Below are positions 12,861 to 25,955 of a stretch of DNA of 64,000 bases, one piece after another. How positions within the stretch are numbered: the stretch's first letter is position 1; every line of letters starts with the position of its first letter. The notes beneath the pieces are model-generated. The model had not been told where the DNA came from and did not search any database. It saw nothing but the letters and a program-made list of their open reading frames with translations. Position numbers and translations under genes: made by a program. This DNA is from Symsagittifera roscoffensis (taxonomy: Eukaryota > Xenacoelomorpha > Acoela > Convolutidae): assembly GCF_963678635.1 (NCBI RefSeq), contig NC_087064.1:19456509-19520508 (forward strand), read 5' to 3'.

Positions 12861-14793
12861 AATAGGTAATGATTTAGTCCTAGACAATTATGTTAATACA
12901 GCCATCTCGAATGTCCGAGTACTCAAGAGAGTACCAAAAGACTCGCGTGTTCCCTTGGCGGAAAGTCTGTCGGACAAAATAAATGACATTGTCTACAATG
13001 TAGAAGATGTTACAAAATGGCTAATTTTTTTAAACGTCGTTCTTGTTTTTTTTGGAGCAACCGAGAAGAAGTGGACGCAAACATACCACAAACATGAGCT
13101 CTTTGATAAATAAAAAAATTCGAGCAAATGATGTGTCACTTCCAAAACCCCATTCCCAAGTTTCAAGCCCGCCTTTGAGTGACCTCGAGCAGAGAATAAA
13201 GTTAATAAGTAGTGAGCTCGATGAAAGAAATGTAAAGGCAGGAATAAAGCTTGCTGCTATGGATGACAAAATTGCTCCTTTTTCAACTGACAACTATCAA
13301 AAATTGTTGTCTAAGCACCCTCAGCGAGCCAAATTTGCAGCTCCAAATCCACGAAAGTTGGATAGTTTTTTCGTAACCGACTTGGACCTATACAAAGCGA
13401 TAATGTCCTTTCCGAACGGATCAGCAGCAAGTCCTGATAAAGTAATTCCTCAATTTTTTAAAGATCTTGTTAGTAAGTCGAATGGCAGTGCAGGACTTAT
13501 TTTCCTGAAATCGCTTACTAAGCTGATAAACCTCATTGCAGATGGCAAAATACCCGCACCACTAAGACCTTTCTTTTTTGGCGCAAAGCTTATCGCCCTC
13601 ATAAAGATAGACGGAGGGTAGAGACCGATTGCCATAGGCAACACGCTGAGACGTATCGCGTCTAAATGCACTGAAAGCAAGGTTCTCTGCCAGCGACAAA
13701 ATTTTTACGGAAACGTAGAGGTAGGATGCGGTACCAAACGAGGAGCAGAAATAGCTGCGCACTCGTTTCGAAACCTAATTGAACTCGAAGTTAATCCAAA
13801 AAGCAATGTTTTTTAAAACTTGATTTTAAGAATGCCTAACTCTCTAAACAGAGAAACAATGCTGAATCATGTTTATTCAAATCGCCCCAAATTGTATAAT
13901 TACACGCATTGCGCGTATGGTAAACCTAGTTACTATTTTTACGAAAGCTCTGTCATAATGTCAGAAGACGGGACTCAGCATGGTGATCCTGAAGCCCTAC
14001 CCCTTTTTGCGGAAACAATTCATATACTAGTCAAACAGTTGGAGTCGAAAATTAACATCTGGTATTTAGATGATGGGAATTTAGTCGACGATTATAAGGT
14101 AGTACTCCGGGACCTTAAAAACATTCTGAAATCGGAACAAATTTACGGCCTGAGCTTGAACACTGAGAAGTGCGAACGTTGTTTTTTGGGACCGACTACT
14201 AGTACACAGTATAATTCAATTTTAATTACAATTTCGAAAAATATGCCCCAAAATAAAAATAAAAACAAAAGAAGAACTCCTTCTTTTCAGGATCTCCAAT
14301 CGGCGAACTTTGCCAATCAGAGTTTATCTTCTATTCACATTCCGTCTGTTTTAGAACCACGGCACCTCTTCAGGACCAATCAGAATCGACCAGACGGTTT
14401 GACGCTCGTTGCATGGGCTGTTGGTAAGCAGCTCTTGTGGGATGTAACGGTATTAGACTCTTTAGCTCCTTGTAGGATTAATGCCGGGTCTGTTTGTAAC
14501 CTGGTACGGCTGCCGCTGAACCGGAAGAGCGAAAAATTGACAAGTATAAAGATCTTGTAAATGATGGATATCTTTTTCAACTGCTAGCTTTTGAAATTCA
14601 GGGCGCGGCCGGCCCCAGCACAGAATTTTTTTTGAGCAAGCTTTGTAAGAACCTAAGCATATGCACTGAGGAACCCAGAGCATGCAGCTTTTTAAAACAG
14701 AGAATCTCCCTGGCAATACAGATTGCGAACGCCGCTTGCGTACTCGGAACAATCAATGACAAAACAACTTTCGACGAAATTTTTTATTTGTAG
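12861..14793 (+). pseudogene. Non-LTR-type reverse transcriptase gene, copy A (dead)
   Basis: Readable in pieces on the plus strand. An N-terminal piece begins about 12861. A frame at 13043-13621 contains PNGSAASPDK, PQFFKDL and FFFGAKLIALIKIDGG, then hits a TAG. The text then resumes with RPIAIGNTLRRIASKC. A frame at 13820-14560 carries QHGDPEA (RT motif B region) and IWYLDDGNLVDD, the catalytic box, written YLDD rather than the usual F/YADD. After another frame change, a C-terminal piece ends at 14793 and contains ACSFLKQRISLAIQ. A segment with RPDGLTLVAW and LLWDVTVLD resembles a PD-(D/E)XK nuclease signature (inference). The stop after IDGG and the frameshift at motif A (about 13830) are shared with copy B, so the gene was already dead when duplicated. 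Confidence 0.8.
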
Positions 14794-14801
14794 CACTTGT
14801 A

Positions 14802-16851
14802 TATTATATTTTCTCGTGTCGAGTTGCGTGTTCTTATTAAAGAAACGTAACTCGTATCGATTTTAATTGAAAAGGACTTAAACACTTGTCATCTTCTTTT
14901 ATCATTATCACTTCCATATCTAGAAAATTCCAAGGACTTTGACAGGAATACGTGATGAAGGGACTCCTGACTGTAACCTCGGTTACTATGATACTTTTGA
15001 CCTTCTGATTACCCTTCTGACAAAATGACAGAAAAACGACGATCTGCCATACTGTTTTTTAAAGCAAAAATTGCACGAAACGCCAACAAAATGCATTTGC
15101 GACACTCTAAAGAATATCTATGAATCTGTTTCAGGTCAGATTTACAGTTAATGCCAAATTTTTGGCACTATCGATGACCTTGAGCAACTTAAATGGTGAA
15201 AAAATTGCTCTTCAAGGATAATTAGTTTTTTGTAAAGTGTTTCTTGAGTGATTGGTTTCTCGCCATCTTTAAGCTTTTTCAACGTATTGTTTTTGCATGT
15301 TTAATTTTCAGAAAACTTTCAGAAAACTTAATTAATTTTTTTTTTAAGTTTGAAATTCGCAACCATGTAAATGGGGGCTATAGAGTGCTTTCAGGGGTTG
15401 CAAATTCTGCCTCCAAGTATGACTGCTCAAATTTTTGAATTCTTTCCAGATATGACGTTTTTTGTGTTTTTTTTTCAGATTTTCAGAAAAACTTAATTTT
15501 CTTCAAAATTTGAAATTCCCAACCCTGTAGTTGGATGCTGTCAGAGTACTATCAAGGATTGCAAATCTTGCTTTCAAATCTATTATATATTTAAATGCGG
15601 GCTTCAGTATCTCGCCATCTTTAAGCTTTTTTAACGTATTATTTTTGCATGTTTAACAAAAGACTTTTTTCGCGTTGTTTTTGTGAAATTTCAAAAATTT
15701 TCAGAAAACTTAATTAGTTTTTTTTTTCAAAATTTAAAATTCGCAACCATGTAAATGTGGGCTATAGAGTACTTTCAGGGGTTGCAAATCTTGCCTCCAA
15801 TTATCGCTTCTCAAATTTTTGTATTTTTTCCAGATATGACGTTTTTTGTGATTTTTTTTCAGTTTTTCAGAAAAACTTTTTTTTCTTCAAAATTTGAAAT
15901 TCCCAACCCTGTATTTGGATGCTGTCAGAGTACTCTCAAGGATTGCAAATCTTGCCTTCAAATACGACTGCTCAAATCCTTGTAGTTTTCGAGATATGAA
16001 ATTTTTTGTGATTTTTTCAAAAATTTTCAGAAAATTTAAATTAATTATTTTTTTTTAATTTTGAAATTCCCAACCCTGTAGTTGGATGCTGTCAGTATAC
16101 TCTAAGGGGTTGCAAAGCTTGTCTTCATTTGCTACTGTTGAAATCTTTGTTGTTTTTGAGATACGACGTTTTTTTTTGATTTTTTCAAAAAAAAAAATTT
16201 CAGAAAACTTAAGTTATTTTTTTAAAATATTTAAATTCGTAACTTTGTAGTTGAGTGCTGTCAGGGTACTTTCAGAGAAATTACAAATTTTTCCAAATGC
16301 GACTGCTCAAATGCTTTTAGTTTCCGAGATATGTCTTTTTTTCAGTTTTTCAAAATTTCTTAAACAACATACCTACAAAAAAATCACAAAATTTGAAACT
16401 AGTCAGCGTACACCCAGGCGTCGCGAATCGTGCCTCTAAATATGAATGCTCAAATCATTTTAGTTATCGAGATATAACGTTTTTTTCAAATGATTTTTTT
16501 TCGGGAAGCTTGTTTAAAAAATTTGAAATACTCAACCCTCTAGTTTGGTGCTCTCAAAGACACTCAGTAGTTGCAAATCTGGCCTCCAAATTTCTCCAGA
16601 GGCCCATTAAATTTTCGAGATGACGCTCTTATGATTTTTTAAAATTGGATTTAAAAAAAAAATTATAAATTCTGAAAATACCAACCCTGTTATTTCATCA
16701 CGTATTCCAGTCAAAATCCTTGGAATTTTCTAGATATGGAAGTGATAATGATAAAAAAAGATGACAAGTGCTTAAATTCTTTTCAATTAAAATAGATACG
16801 GGTTACGTTTCGTCAATAAGAACACGCAACTCGACACGAGAAAATATAATA
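14802..16851. mobile_element. Foldback-like element with ~160-bp terminal inverted repeats and internal satellite, copy A
   Basis: The left arm (14802-14964, beginning TATTATATTTTCTCG) is matched in reverse complement by the right arm (about 16695-16851, ending CGAGAAAATATAATA), with few mismatches over ~160 bp. A TA lies directly outside each arm, a possible TA target duplication. Between the arms, about 15230-16690 is a degenerate tandem repeat with spacing of about 140-215 bp. Its recurring core is CAACCCTGTAGTTGG, GCTGTCAG, TTGCAAATCTTGCC, GACTGCTCAAAT, TTTTCGAGATATGA and TTTTTTCAAAAATTTTCAG. No transposase is visible, so it would be non-autonomous. One further satellite-like monomer lies outside the right arm (16852-16930), so the element limits are an inference. 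Confidence 0.7.
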
Positions 16852-17833
16852 TAGAAAAAACCCTGTAATTGGTTGCTGTCAGAGTACACTAAAGATTGCA
16901 GATATTGTTTCCAATATATGCGGATTTTTATGAATCGTCAATAAGAATAGAAACACCGGAGGAGCGTTACACGCTAGTTTAATTTAAATCACAATACTTC
17001 TTTGAAGTTTCGTGTTTGCCTTTGTTTCGGCGTCTTACGTTTTTTTTTGCTCTGAAAAAGTACATGGCAAATGGTTATTGCGTAAAATTTTTTCATTTGC
17101 ATTGTTGTTTTGACAGTTTAAATGCAATTTGGGTATTCGATTGCAGTTTTAACGCCATTTCACGATCTCAAGGTCAGAGTTATTTCAAAATTTTATGACG
17201 ATGTCAGATAATTTTGTTAGAAGCTTAATTTCAGAAATTTAAGACGTCCAATAAATTTATTTAAAATTATACTTACAAGGGAATATTTTTATGAACAAAA
17301 AACTGCTATGAACAAAAAACTGTTATAGACAAAAAATGAGAAAAACCGAAAACAAGCAATTTTCGAGTAATCGATGTGAGAAAGCCTGAGGCAATGGAGG
17401 AATTGGAGTCTTTCATCAGCCAAATAGAGGTTTATGTGAGTTGCAACTAGCTTTCCTAGGACTTGGATTTCGTATATCAAATAGATTTCATTCGGCTTTA
17501 CACTTGCGAGTGCATATGGTTTATCTCCCGGGGGCTTCTTCTGACACTATCGCGACATATGTGTTTTGAGCTTGATTGCTATCTGCATACCCAATTTTCG
17601 AAATTTTTTGCTATTAACCTACTTTATTTTGGTTTAAAAGGTTTTGGCCTCATTTTTGATCATTTGTTGGGCTTAAAGTATAAAAATTTTGAGGGTGACT
17701 GATAAAATTCGAGTTTCAGTTTTTAAGCTCAAGTTTTTTCCGGCGCAACGGTCGCTCTCTCAAGTTTTATGTACGTTTTATGTACTCAAGTTACCGCTGT
17801 GTACGTTTTGTTCTAATGCAAGCTTAAGGCCAA
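16852..17833. other. Spacer between foldback element and LTR (unit A)
   Basis: One satellite-like monomer (16852-16930) is followed by ~850 bp of AT-rich sequence with frames of 60-80 codons. They read as low-complexity hydrophobic text with no recognisable domain. The equivalents are 24613-25562 in unit B and 30991-31539 in unit C; C has lost ~415 bp. I see no gene. All three copies end in GCCAA directly before the LTR. Confidence 0.6.
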
Positions 17834-18226
17834 TGTAACATAGTGCTTCACACCTATGTTAGGAGCTAATCATTAATTACCATAATTGGTGCAATTTAGA
17901 TTAAAATGTCAATGCCATGTTACGTCAAGGATAAAGTATTAAATCTATATTTACTTAATGCAAACAATGAGGAGAATGAAAGAAGGAGAAGAATTGGAGA
18001 GCCATTACAATCAAGGAGCTCAAAATAGTAATTGAAACATTAACACTCACTTTTATTAATCGATCAGCTTAGACTCTAGAGAAAGGGGGTAGCCATCACG
18101 AAGCACATTCCTGAGACGAAGATATTAAGCCTAGACCGCGCATCCATAACAACATACTTCATCACTCTGGACTACAAAAGCAACACTTATCGATCAAGCG
18201 TTTATAGCCAGAATCGCTATATTACA
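17834..18226 (+). repeat. LTR, unit A (393 bp)
   Basis: Starts TGTAACATAG and ends TATATTACA, giving the short TGTAA/TTACA inverted ends usual for LTRs. It is the same length as the three other copies in the window. It differs from the 3' LTR at 44433-44825 at 4 positions by my count. Confidence 0.88.
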
Positions 18227-18994
18227 TAGTGAATATGAGTGGGATGATGTTACCAACCATTCAAAAGGAGCTAAAGCTGATTGTAAAGGGAGAGTAAAAA
18301 CAAGACGACTTTCAACAAAAGACGACTTCCAAATTCAAAAAGCTGAAACACGATCACGGCAGTAACTTCTTGCCCAAACAGCAGGAAAAGGGGGCAAAAA
18401 ACAGAAACTGACTACAGCCAGTGAGAGACGACAGCAAGGGGCAAAAGGCAACTACATCTGTTCTGTGTTGATGACAACCGCCACACTTCTTCAGGAAAAG
18501 TGATACAGAGTACAAAAACAGTTAGTTTAAACTTAAACTTATAACTCTCGGTGCTTAAATTTAAATTAATGAGTGCTCATTAGAAACCAGTCATACGAAA
18601 TCATCTATGAGTAACTATTGAAAACCTATCCAGTGCTCAAAGACTAAACGAAATTGGAAAAACATAGTGGAATCATATTAAAGCCGTAAGGAAAGGTAAA
18701 TTAAAAAGAAAAAAGAAAAAGTCTCAAATATAGATAAGAGAGTTAATTAACTCCTACCCTTAACTAATCATAGTACGAGGTACCTGTAGATTTTCTTAGA
18801 GGCGATAAATACGTTTTCAACCTAAGTACCAATTGGGCATTGATAAATTTCACTATAAAATATTGACTGTTTCATCTGAAATCATTTATTGAATCAGACC
18901 TGACAATCAGATAAACTGTAATAAAATGGCGCACGCTCAAGTCTCAGTCGAACCATTTGGCGGAAGTGATACCGAAGCATTTGAGAATTTTTAA
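18227..18994 (+). pseudogene. Retroelement leader and truncated gag start (unit A)
   Basis: About 700 bp of untranslated leader is followed by an ATG at 18926 that opens the same frame as the full gag at 32624. After 17 codons (through SDTE) the sequence passes into module X, adds AFENF and stops at 18992-18994. The cut is at the same base as in unit B (26655-26723). Confidence 0.85.
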
Positions 18995-19948
18995 TCTAGC
19001 AATCTAGTTACAAATCTCTATGCAAAAGGGTAAAATAGTTTCTATTTGGAAAACTGTACGAACCTAGCGAGCGCCATTTTGGTTTTAAGCATTGAAACCT
19101 GAGAAGTTTTGTGTCAACTTTGAGCAGTTGATCATTGTGTAACCGCTCCTTTATCGGAAATTGATAAATCGCTCACTGTCAAATTTGCAATTTTCAATGT
19201 TTTTCTGTTCCAAATTTCAAAGAAAGAGACGAAAAAATTTGTGCTCGAGTTGTTTTTTTTCTCTAGACAATTTTCGACTTATTAATTGGCAGTTTTTGAC
19301 GGAAATTACTTTTATCTTTTGAAATGCACTGTTGTCTTGAGTTTAATTTTAAAAAATTATGTCACCTGTGATCATTTTTTGTAAAGTTACTGAGGTTTCA
19401 ATAATGCCAATTAGCGCGCGATATATTTCGTGCTAATAACGCGTAAGCAGAGACTTAATCCGTTTTGTAATCTTTCCAAATTGGATTGAGGCATGCATGC
19501 TATTTGGTCTATTTGAAATTTTCCTATAAGCAAAATAATTTACTTTGTACTTTATTTAGCGTTTGGGGGATGATTTTCAAAAAAAGCATTCAAATTTTTT
19601 TATTTTAAATTACACCAAAGAAATTAAAACTCAGTCGGAACATTCAAGGCTTTTCCCTAATACGAGAAATCTTGTTTTTATCAGTCCAATACCAAATTGT
19701 ATCAGTCTTGAAAAAGTAAAACAAAATAGTTAGGATTAGTTTTTTCTGAAAGCGTTTTGGTAGAACTGTCTGTATGTTTTTGCTTCTCAGAAAAATTCTT
19801 AGCACAGTTAAAATGACTGAAAGTGTATAAAACATAAGGCAAAGAAAGCGCAATGGGTTGTTTAGACTATTAATTTACTTAGAAAAAAAAGCTTTAAAAA
19901 TCTGGAGTAAATATCTAAACGCTTTAACAACAGCATATTTTGCAAATC

Positions 19949-21871
19949 AATAGGTAATGATTTAGTGCTAGACAATTATGTTAATACAGCCATCTCAAAT
20001 GTCCGAGTACCAAAAGACTCGCGTGTTCCCTTGGCGGAAAGTCTGTCGGACAAAATAAATTACATTGTCTACAATGTAGAAGATGTTACAAAATGGCTAA
20101 TTTTTTTTAACGTCGTTCTTGTTTTTTTTGGAGCAACCGAGAAGAAGTGGACGCAAACAGACCACAAACATGAGCTCTTTGATAAATAAAAAAAATTCGA
20201 GCAAATGACGTGTCACTTCCAAAACCCCATCCCCAAGTTTCAAGCCCGCCTCTGAGTGACCTCGAGCAGAGAATAAAGTTAATAAGTAGTAAGCTCGATG
20301 AAGGAAATGTAAAGGCAGGAATAAGGCTTGCTGCTTTGGATGACAAAATTGCTCCTTTTTCAACTGACAACTATCAAAAATTGTTGTCTAAGCACCCTCA
20401 GCGAGCCAAATTTGCAGGTCCAAATCCAAGGAAGTTGGATAGTTTTTTCGTAACCGACTTGGACCTATACAAAGCGATAATGTTCTTTCCGAACGGATCA
20501 GCAGCAGCTCCTGATAAAATAGTTCCTCAATTTTTTAAAGATCTTGTTAGTAAGTCGAATGGCAGTGCAGGACTTAATTTTATGAAATCGCTTACTAAGC
20601 TGATAAACCTCATTGCAGATGGCAAAATACCCGAACCACTAAGACCTTTCTTTTTTGGCGCAAAGCTTATTGCCCTCATAAAGATAGACGGAGGGTAGAG
20701 ACCGATTGCCATAGGCAACACGCTGAGACGTATCGCGTCTAAATGCGCTGGAAGCAAGCCTCTCTGCGAGCGACAAAATTTTTTCGGAAACGTAGAGGTA
20801 TGATGCGGTACCAAACGAGGAGCAGAAATAGCTGCGCACTCGTTTCGAAACCTAATTGAACGCGACGACAATCCAAAATGCACTGTTTTTTTAAAACTAG
20901 ATTTTAAGAATGCCTAACTCTCTAAACAGAGAAACAATGCTGAATCATGTTTATTCAAATCGCCCCAAATTGTATAATTACACCCATTGCGCGTATGGTA
21001 AACCTAGTTACCTTTTTTACGAAAGCTCTAACAAAATGTCAGAAGACGGAACTCAACATGGTGATCCTGAAGCCCCACCCCTTTTTGCGGAAACATTTCT
21101 TATACTAGTCAAACAGTTGGAGTCGAAAATTAACATCTGGTATTTAGATGATGGGAATTTAGTCGACGATTATAAGGTAGTACTCCGGGACGTTAAAAAT
21201 ATTCTGAAATCGGAACAAATTTACGGCCTGAGCTTGAACACTGAGAAGTGCGAACGTTGTTTTTTGGGACCGACTACTAGTACACAGTATAATTCAATTT
21301 TAATTACAATTTCGAAAAATATGCCCCAAAATAAAAATAAAAACAAAAGAAGAACTCCTTCTTTTCAGGATCTCCAATCGGCGAACTTTGCCAAGCAGAG
21401 TTTATCTTCTATTCACATTCCGTCTGTTTTAGAACCACGACACCTCTTCAGGACCAATCAGAATCGACCAGACGGTTTGACGCTCGTTGCATGGGCTGTT
21501 GGTAAGCAGCTCTTGTGGGATGTAACGGTATTAGACTCTTTAGCTCCTTGTAGGATTAATGCCGGGTCTGTTTGTAACCTGGTACGGCTGCCGCTGAACC
21601 GGAAGAGCGAAAAATTGACAAGTATAAAGATCTTGTAAATGATGGATATCTTTTTCAACTGCTAGCTTTTGAAATTCAGGGCGCGGCCGGCCCCAGCACA
21701 GAATTTTTTTTGAGCAAGCTTTGTAAGAACCTAAGCATATGCACTGAGGAACCCAGAGCATGCAGCTTTTTAAAACAGAGAATCTCCCTGGCAATACAGA
21801 TTGCGAACGCCGCTTGCGTACTCGGAACAATAAATGCCAAATTAACTTTCGACGAAATTGTTTATTTGTAG
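19949..21871 (+). pseudogene. Non-LTR-type reverse transcriptase gene, copy B (dead)
   Basis: Copy of the RT pseudogene with the same layout and the same main breaks: TAG after KIDGG (20696-20698), frameshift at the motif A region near 20905, and frame change near 21610. The YLDD box lies in the 20910-21638 frame. The leading piece (19965-20189, starting LDNYVNTAISNV) lacks the short insertion seen in copy A near 12920. Differences from copy A are scattered substitutions, some amino-acid changing, as expected without selection. Confidence 0.8.
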
Positions 21872-21879
21872 CACTTGTA

Positions 21880-24612
21880 TATTATATTTTCTCGTGTCGA
21901 GTTGCGTGTTATTATTAAAAAAATGTAACCGCTATTGATTTTAATTGAAAAGGACTCAAACACTTGTCATCTTCTTTTATCATTATCACTTCCATATCTA
22001 GAAAGTTCCAAGGATTTTGACTGGAATACGTGATGAAGGGACTCCTGAATGTAACCTCGGTTACTATGATACTTTTGACCTTCTGATTACCCTTCTGACA
22101 AAATGACAGAAAAACGACGATCTGCCATACTGTTTTTCATAGCAAAAATTGCACGAAACGCCAACAAAATGCATTTGCGACACTCTAAAGAATATCTATG
22201 AATCTGTTTCAGGTCAGATTTACAGTTAATGCCAAATTTTTGGCACTATCGATGACCTTGAGCAACTTAAATGGTGAAAAAAATGCTCTTCAAGGATAAT
22301 TAGTTTTTTGTATGTTGTTTCTTGAGTGATTGGTTTCTCGCCATCTTTAAGCTTTTTCAACGTATGGTTTTTGCATGTTTAATTTTCAGAAAACTTTCAG
22401 AAAACTTAATTAGTTTTTTTTTTCAAAATTTAAAATTCGCAACCATGTAACTGGGGGCTATAGAGTACTTTCAGGGGTTGCAAATCTTGCCTCCAATTAT
22501 CGCTTCTCAAATTTTTGTATTTTTTCCAGATATGACGTTTTTTGTGATTTTTTTTCAGTTTTTCAGAAAAGATTTTTTTTCTTCAAAATTTGAAATTCCC
22601 AACCCTGTATTTGGATGCTGTCAGAGTACTCTCAAGGATTGCAAATCTTGCCTTCAAATAAGACTGCTCAAATCCTTGTAGTTTTCGAGATATGAAACTT
22701 TTTGTGATTTTTTCAAAAATTTTCAGAAAATTTAAATTAATTATTTTTTTTTAATTTTGAAATTCCCAACCCTGTAGTTGGATCCTGTCAGGGTACTCCA
22801 AGGGGTTGCAAAGCTTGTCGTCATTTGCTACTGTTGAAATCTTTGTTGTTTTTGAGACTTTTTTTTTGATTTTTTCAAAAAAAAAATTTCAGAAAACTTA
22901 AGTTATTTTTTTTTAAATATTTAAATTCGTAACTTTGTAGTTGAGTGCTGTCAGGGTACTTTCAGAGAAATTACAAATCTTGCCAAATGCGACTGCTCAA
23001 ATGCTTTTAGTTTCCGAGATATGTCTTTTTATTCAGTTTTTCAAAATTTCTTAAACAACATACCTACAAAAAAATCACAAAATTTGAAACTAGTCAGCGT
23101 ACACCCAGGCGTCGCGAATCGTGCCTCTAAATATGAATGCTCAAATCATTTTATTTATCGAGATATAACGTTTTTTTCAAATGATTTTTTTTCGGGAAGC
23201 TTGTTTAAAAAATTTGAAATACTCAACCCTCTAGTTTGGTGCTCTCAAAGACACTCAGTAGTTGCAAATCTGGCCTCCAAATTTCTCCAGAGGCCCATTA
23301 AATTTTCGAGATGACGCTCTTATGATTTTTTAAAATTGGATTTAAAAAAAAATTATAAATTCTGAAAATACCAACCCTGTTATTTCATCACGTATTCCAG
23401 TCAAAATCCTTGGAATTTTCTAGATATGGAAGTGATAAAGATAAAAAAAGATGGTAAGTGCTTAAATTCTTTTCAATTAAAATAGATACGGGTTACGTTT
23501 CTTCAATAAGAACACGCAACTCCACACGAGAAAATATAATATAGGGGTTGCAAATCTTGCCTCCAATTATCGCTTCTCAAATTTTTGTATTTTTTCCAGA
23601 TATGACGTTTTTTGTGATTTTTTTTCAGTTTTTCAGAAAAGATTTTTTTTCTTCAAAATTTGAAATTCCCAACCCTGTATTTGGATGCTGTCAGAGTACT
23701 CTCAAGGATTGCAAATCTTGCCTTCAAATAAGACTGCTCAAATCCTTGTAGTTTTCGAGATATGAAACTTTTTGTGATTTTTTCAAAAATTTTCAGAAAA
23801 TTTAAATTAATTATTTTTTTTTAATTTTGAAATTCCCAACCCTGTAGTTGGATCCTGTCAGGGTACTCCAAGGGGTTGCAAAGCTTGTCGTCATTTGCTA
23901 CTGTTGAAATCTTTGTTGTTTTTGAGACTTTTTTTTTGATTTTTTCAAAAAAAAAAATTTCAGAAAACTTAAGTTATTTTTTTTTAAATATTTAAATTCG
24001 TAACTTTGTAGTTGAGTGCTGTCAGGGTACTTTCAGAGAAATTACAAATCTTGCCAAATGCGACTGCTCAAATGCTTTTAGTTTCCGAGATATGTCTTTT
24101 TATTCAGTTTTTCAAAATTTCTTAAACAACATACCTACAAAAAAATCACAAAATTTGAAACTAGTCAGCGTACACCCAGGCGTCGCGAATCGTGCCTCTA
24201 AATATGAATGCTCAAATCATTTTATTTATCGAGATATAACGTTTTTTTCAAATGATTTTTTTTCGGGAAGCTTGTTTAAAAAATTTGAAATACTCAACCC
24301 TCTAGTTTGGTGCTCTCAAAGACACTCAGTAGTTGCAAATCTGGCCTCCAAATTTCTCCAGAGGCCCATTAAATTTTCGAGATGACGCTCTTATGATTTT
24401 TTAAAATTGGATTTAAAAAAAAATTATAAATTCTGAAAATACCAACCCTGTTATTTCATCACGTATTCCAGTCAAAATCCTTGGAATTTTCTAGATATGG
24501 AAGTGATAAAGATAAAAAAAGATGGTAAGTGCTTAAATTCTTTTCAATTAAAATAGATACGGGTTACGTTTCTTCAATAAGAACACGCAACTCGACACGA
24601 GAAAATATAATA
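21880..24612. mobile_element. Foldback-like element, copy B, with duplicated right half
   Basis: The left arm is at 21880-22040. Right-arm sequence occurs twice, ending near 23541 and at 24612, because 1070 bp (22473-23542) are repeated in tandem as 23543-24612. Satellite monomers are as in copy A. Confidence 0.72.
22473..24612. repeat. 1070-bp exact tandem duplication inside the foldback element
   Basis: Blocks 22473-23542 and 23543-24612 start at AGGGGTTG. They differ by very little (an A-run length, and TCCACACG versus TCGACACG). The duplication is specific to unit B and so is younger than the unit amplification. Confidence 0.88.
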
Positions 24613-25562
24613 TAGAAAAAACCCTGTAATTGGTTGCTGTCAGAGTACACTAAAGATTGCAGATATTGTTTCCGAAGAGAAACACCGGAGGAGCGTTACA
24701 CGCTAGTTTAATTTAAATCACAATACTTCTTTGAAGTTTCGTGTTTGCCTTTGTTTCGGCGTCTTACGTTTTTTTTTGCTCTGAAAAAGTACATGGCAAA
24801 TGGTTATTGCGTAAAATTTTTTCATTTGCATTGTTGTTTTGACAGTTTAAATGCAATTTGGGTATTCGATTGCAGTTTTAACGCCATTTCACGATCTCAA
24901 GGTCAGAGTTATTTCAAAATTTTATGACGATGTCAGATAATTTTGTTAGAAGCTTAATTTCAGAAATTTAAGACGTCCAATAAATTTATTTAAAACTATA
25001 CTTACAAGGGAATATTTTTATGAACAAAAAACTGCTATGAACAAAAAACTGTTATAGACAAAAAATGAGAAAAACCGAAAACAAGCAATTTTCGAGTAAT
25101 CGATGTGAGAAAGCCTGAGGCAATGGAGGAATTGGAGTCTTTCATCAGCCAAATAGAGGTTTATGTGGGTTGCAACTAGCTTTCCTAGGACTTGGATTTC
25201 GTATATGAAATAGATTTCATTCGGTTTTACACTTGCGAGTGCATATGGTTTATCTCCCGGGGGCTTCTTCTGACACTATCGCGACATATGTGTTTTGAGC
25301 TTGATTGCTATCTGCATACCCAATTTTCGAAATTTTTTGCTATTAACCTACTTTATTTTGGTTTAAAAGGTTTTGGCCTCATTTTTGATCATTTGTTGGG
25401 CTTAAAGTATAAAAATTTTGAGGGGGACTGATAAAATTCGAGTTTCAGTTTTTAAGCTCAGGTTTTTTCCGGCGCAACGGTCGCTCTCTCAAGTTTTCTG
25501 TACGTTTTATGTACTCAAGTTACCGCTGTGTACGTTTTGTTCTAATGCAAGCTTAAGGCCAA

Positions 25563-25955
25563 TGTAACATAGTGCTTCACACATATGTTAGCTGCTAATC
25601 ATTAATTACCATAATTGGTGCAATTTAGATTAAAATGTCAATGCCATGTTACGTCAAGGATAAAGTTTTAAATCTATATTTACTTAATGCAAACAATGAG
25701 GAGAATGAAAGAAGGAGAAGAATTGGAGAGCCATTACAATCAAGGAGCTCAAAATAGTAATTGAAACATTAACACTCACTTTTATTAATCGATCAGCTTA
25801 GACTCTAGAGAAAGGGGGTAGCCATCACGAAGCACATTCCTGAGACGAAGATATTAAGCCTAGACCGCGCATCCATAACAACATACTTCATCACTCTGGA
25901 CTACAAAAGCAACACTTTTCGATCAAGCGTTTATAGCCAGAATCGCTATATTACA
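25563..25955 (+). repeat. LTR, unit B (393 bp)
   Basis: Same ends and length as the other LTRs. It differs from the 3' LTR of the full element (44433-44825) at only one position by my comparison (CTTTTC versus CTTATC), far closer than that element's own 5' LTR. Confidence 0.88.

Larger units (their letters stand above)
11904..18977. repeat. Second array, unit A (~7.07 kb)
   Basis: Order inside the unit: module X (11904-12860), RT pseudogene (12861-14793), foldback-like element with satellite (14802-16851), spacer (16852-17833), LTR (17834-18226), retroelement leader and the first codons of gag (to 18977). The left edge is an abrupt change from array-1 sequence near 11903. The right edge is a join from gag codon 17 straight into the next module X. 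Confidence 0.85.

Noticed and set aside
15244-16623. Several 60-80 codon frames in the satellite (also in units B and C)
   Set aside because: They follow the satellite period and read as Phe/Lys-rich low-complexity text; not genes.
14802-24612. CRISPR array
   Set aside because: Repeats are ~150-170 bp, degenerate and without unique spacers, in a eukaryotic context.
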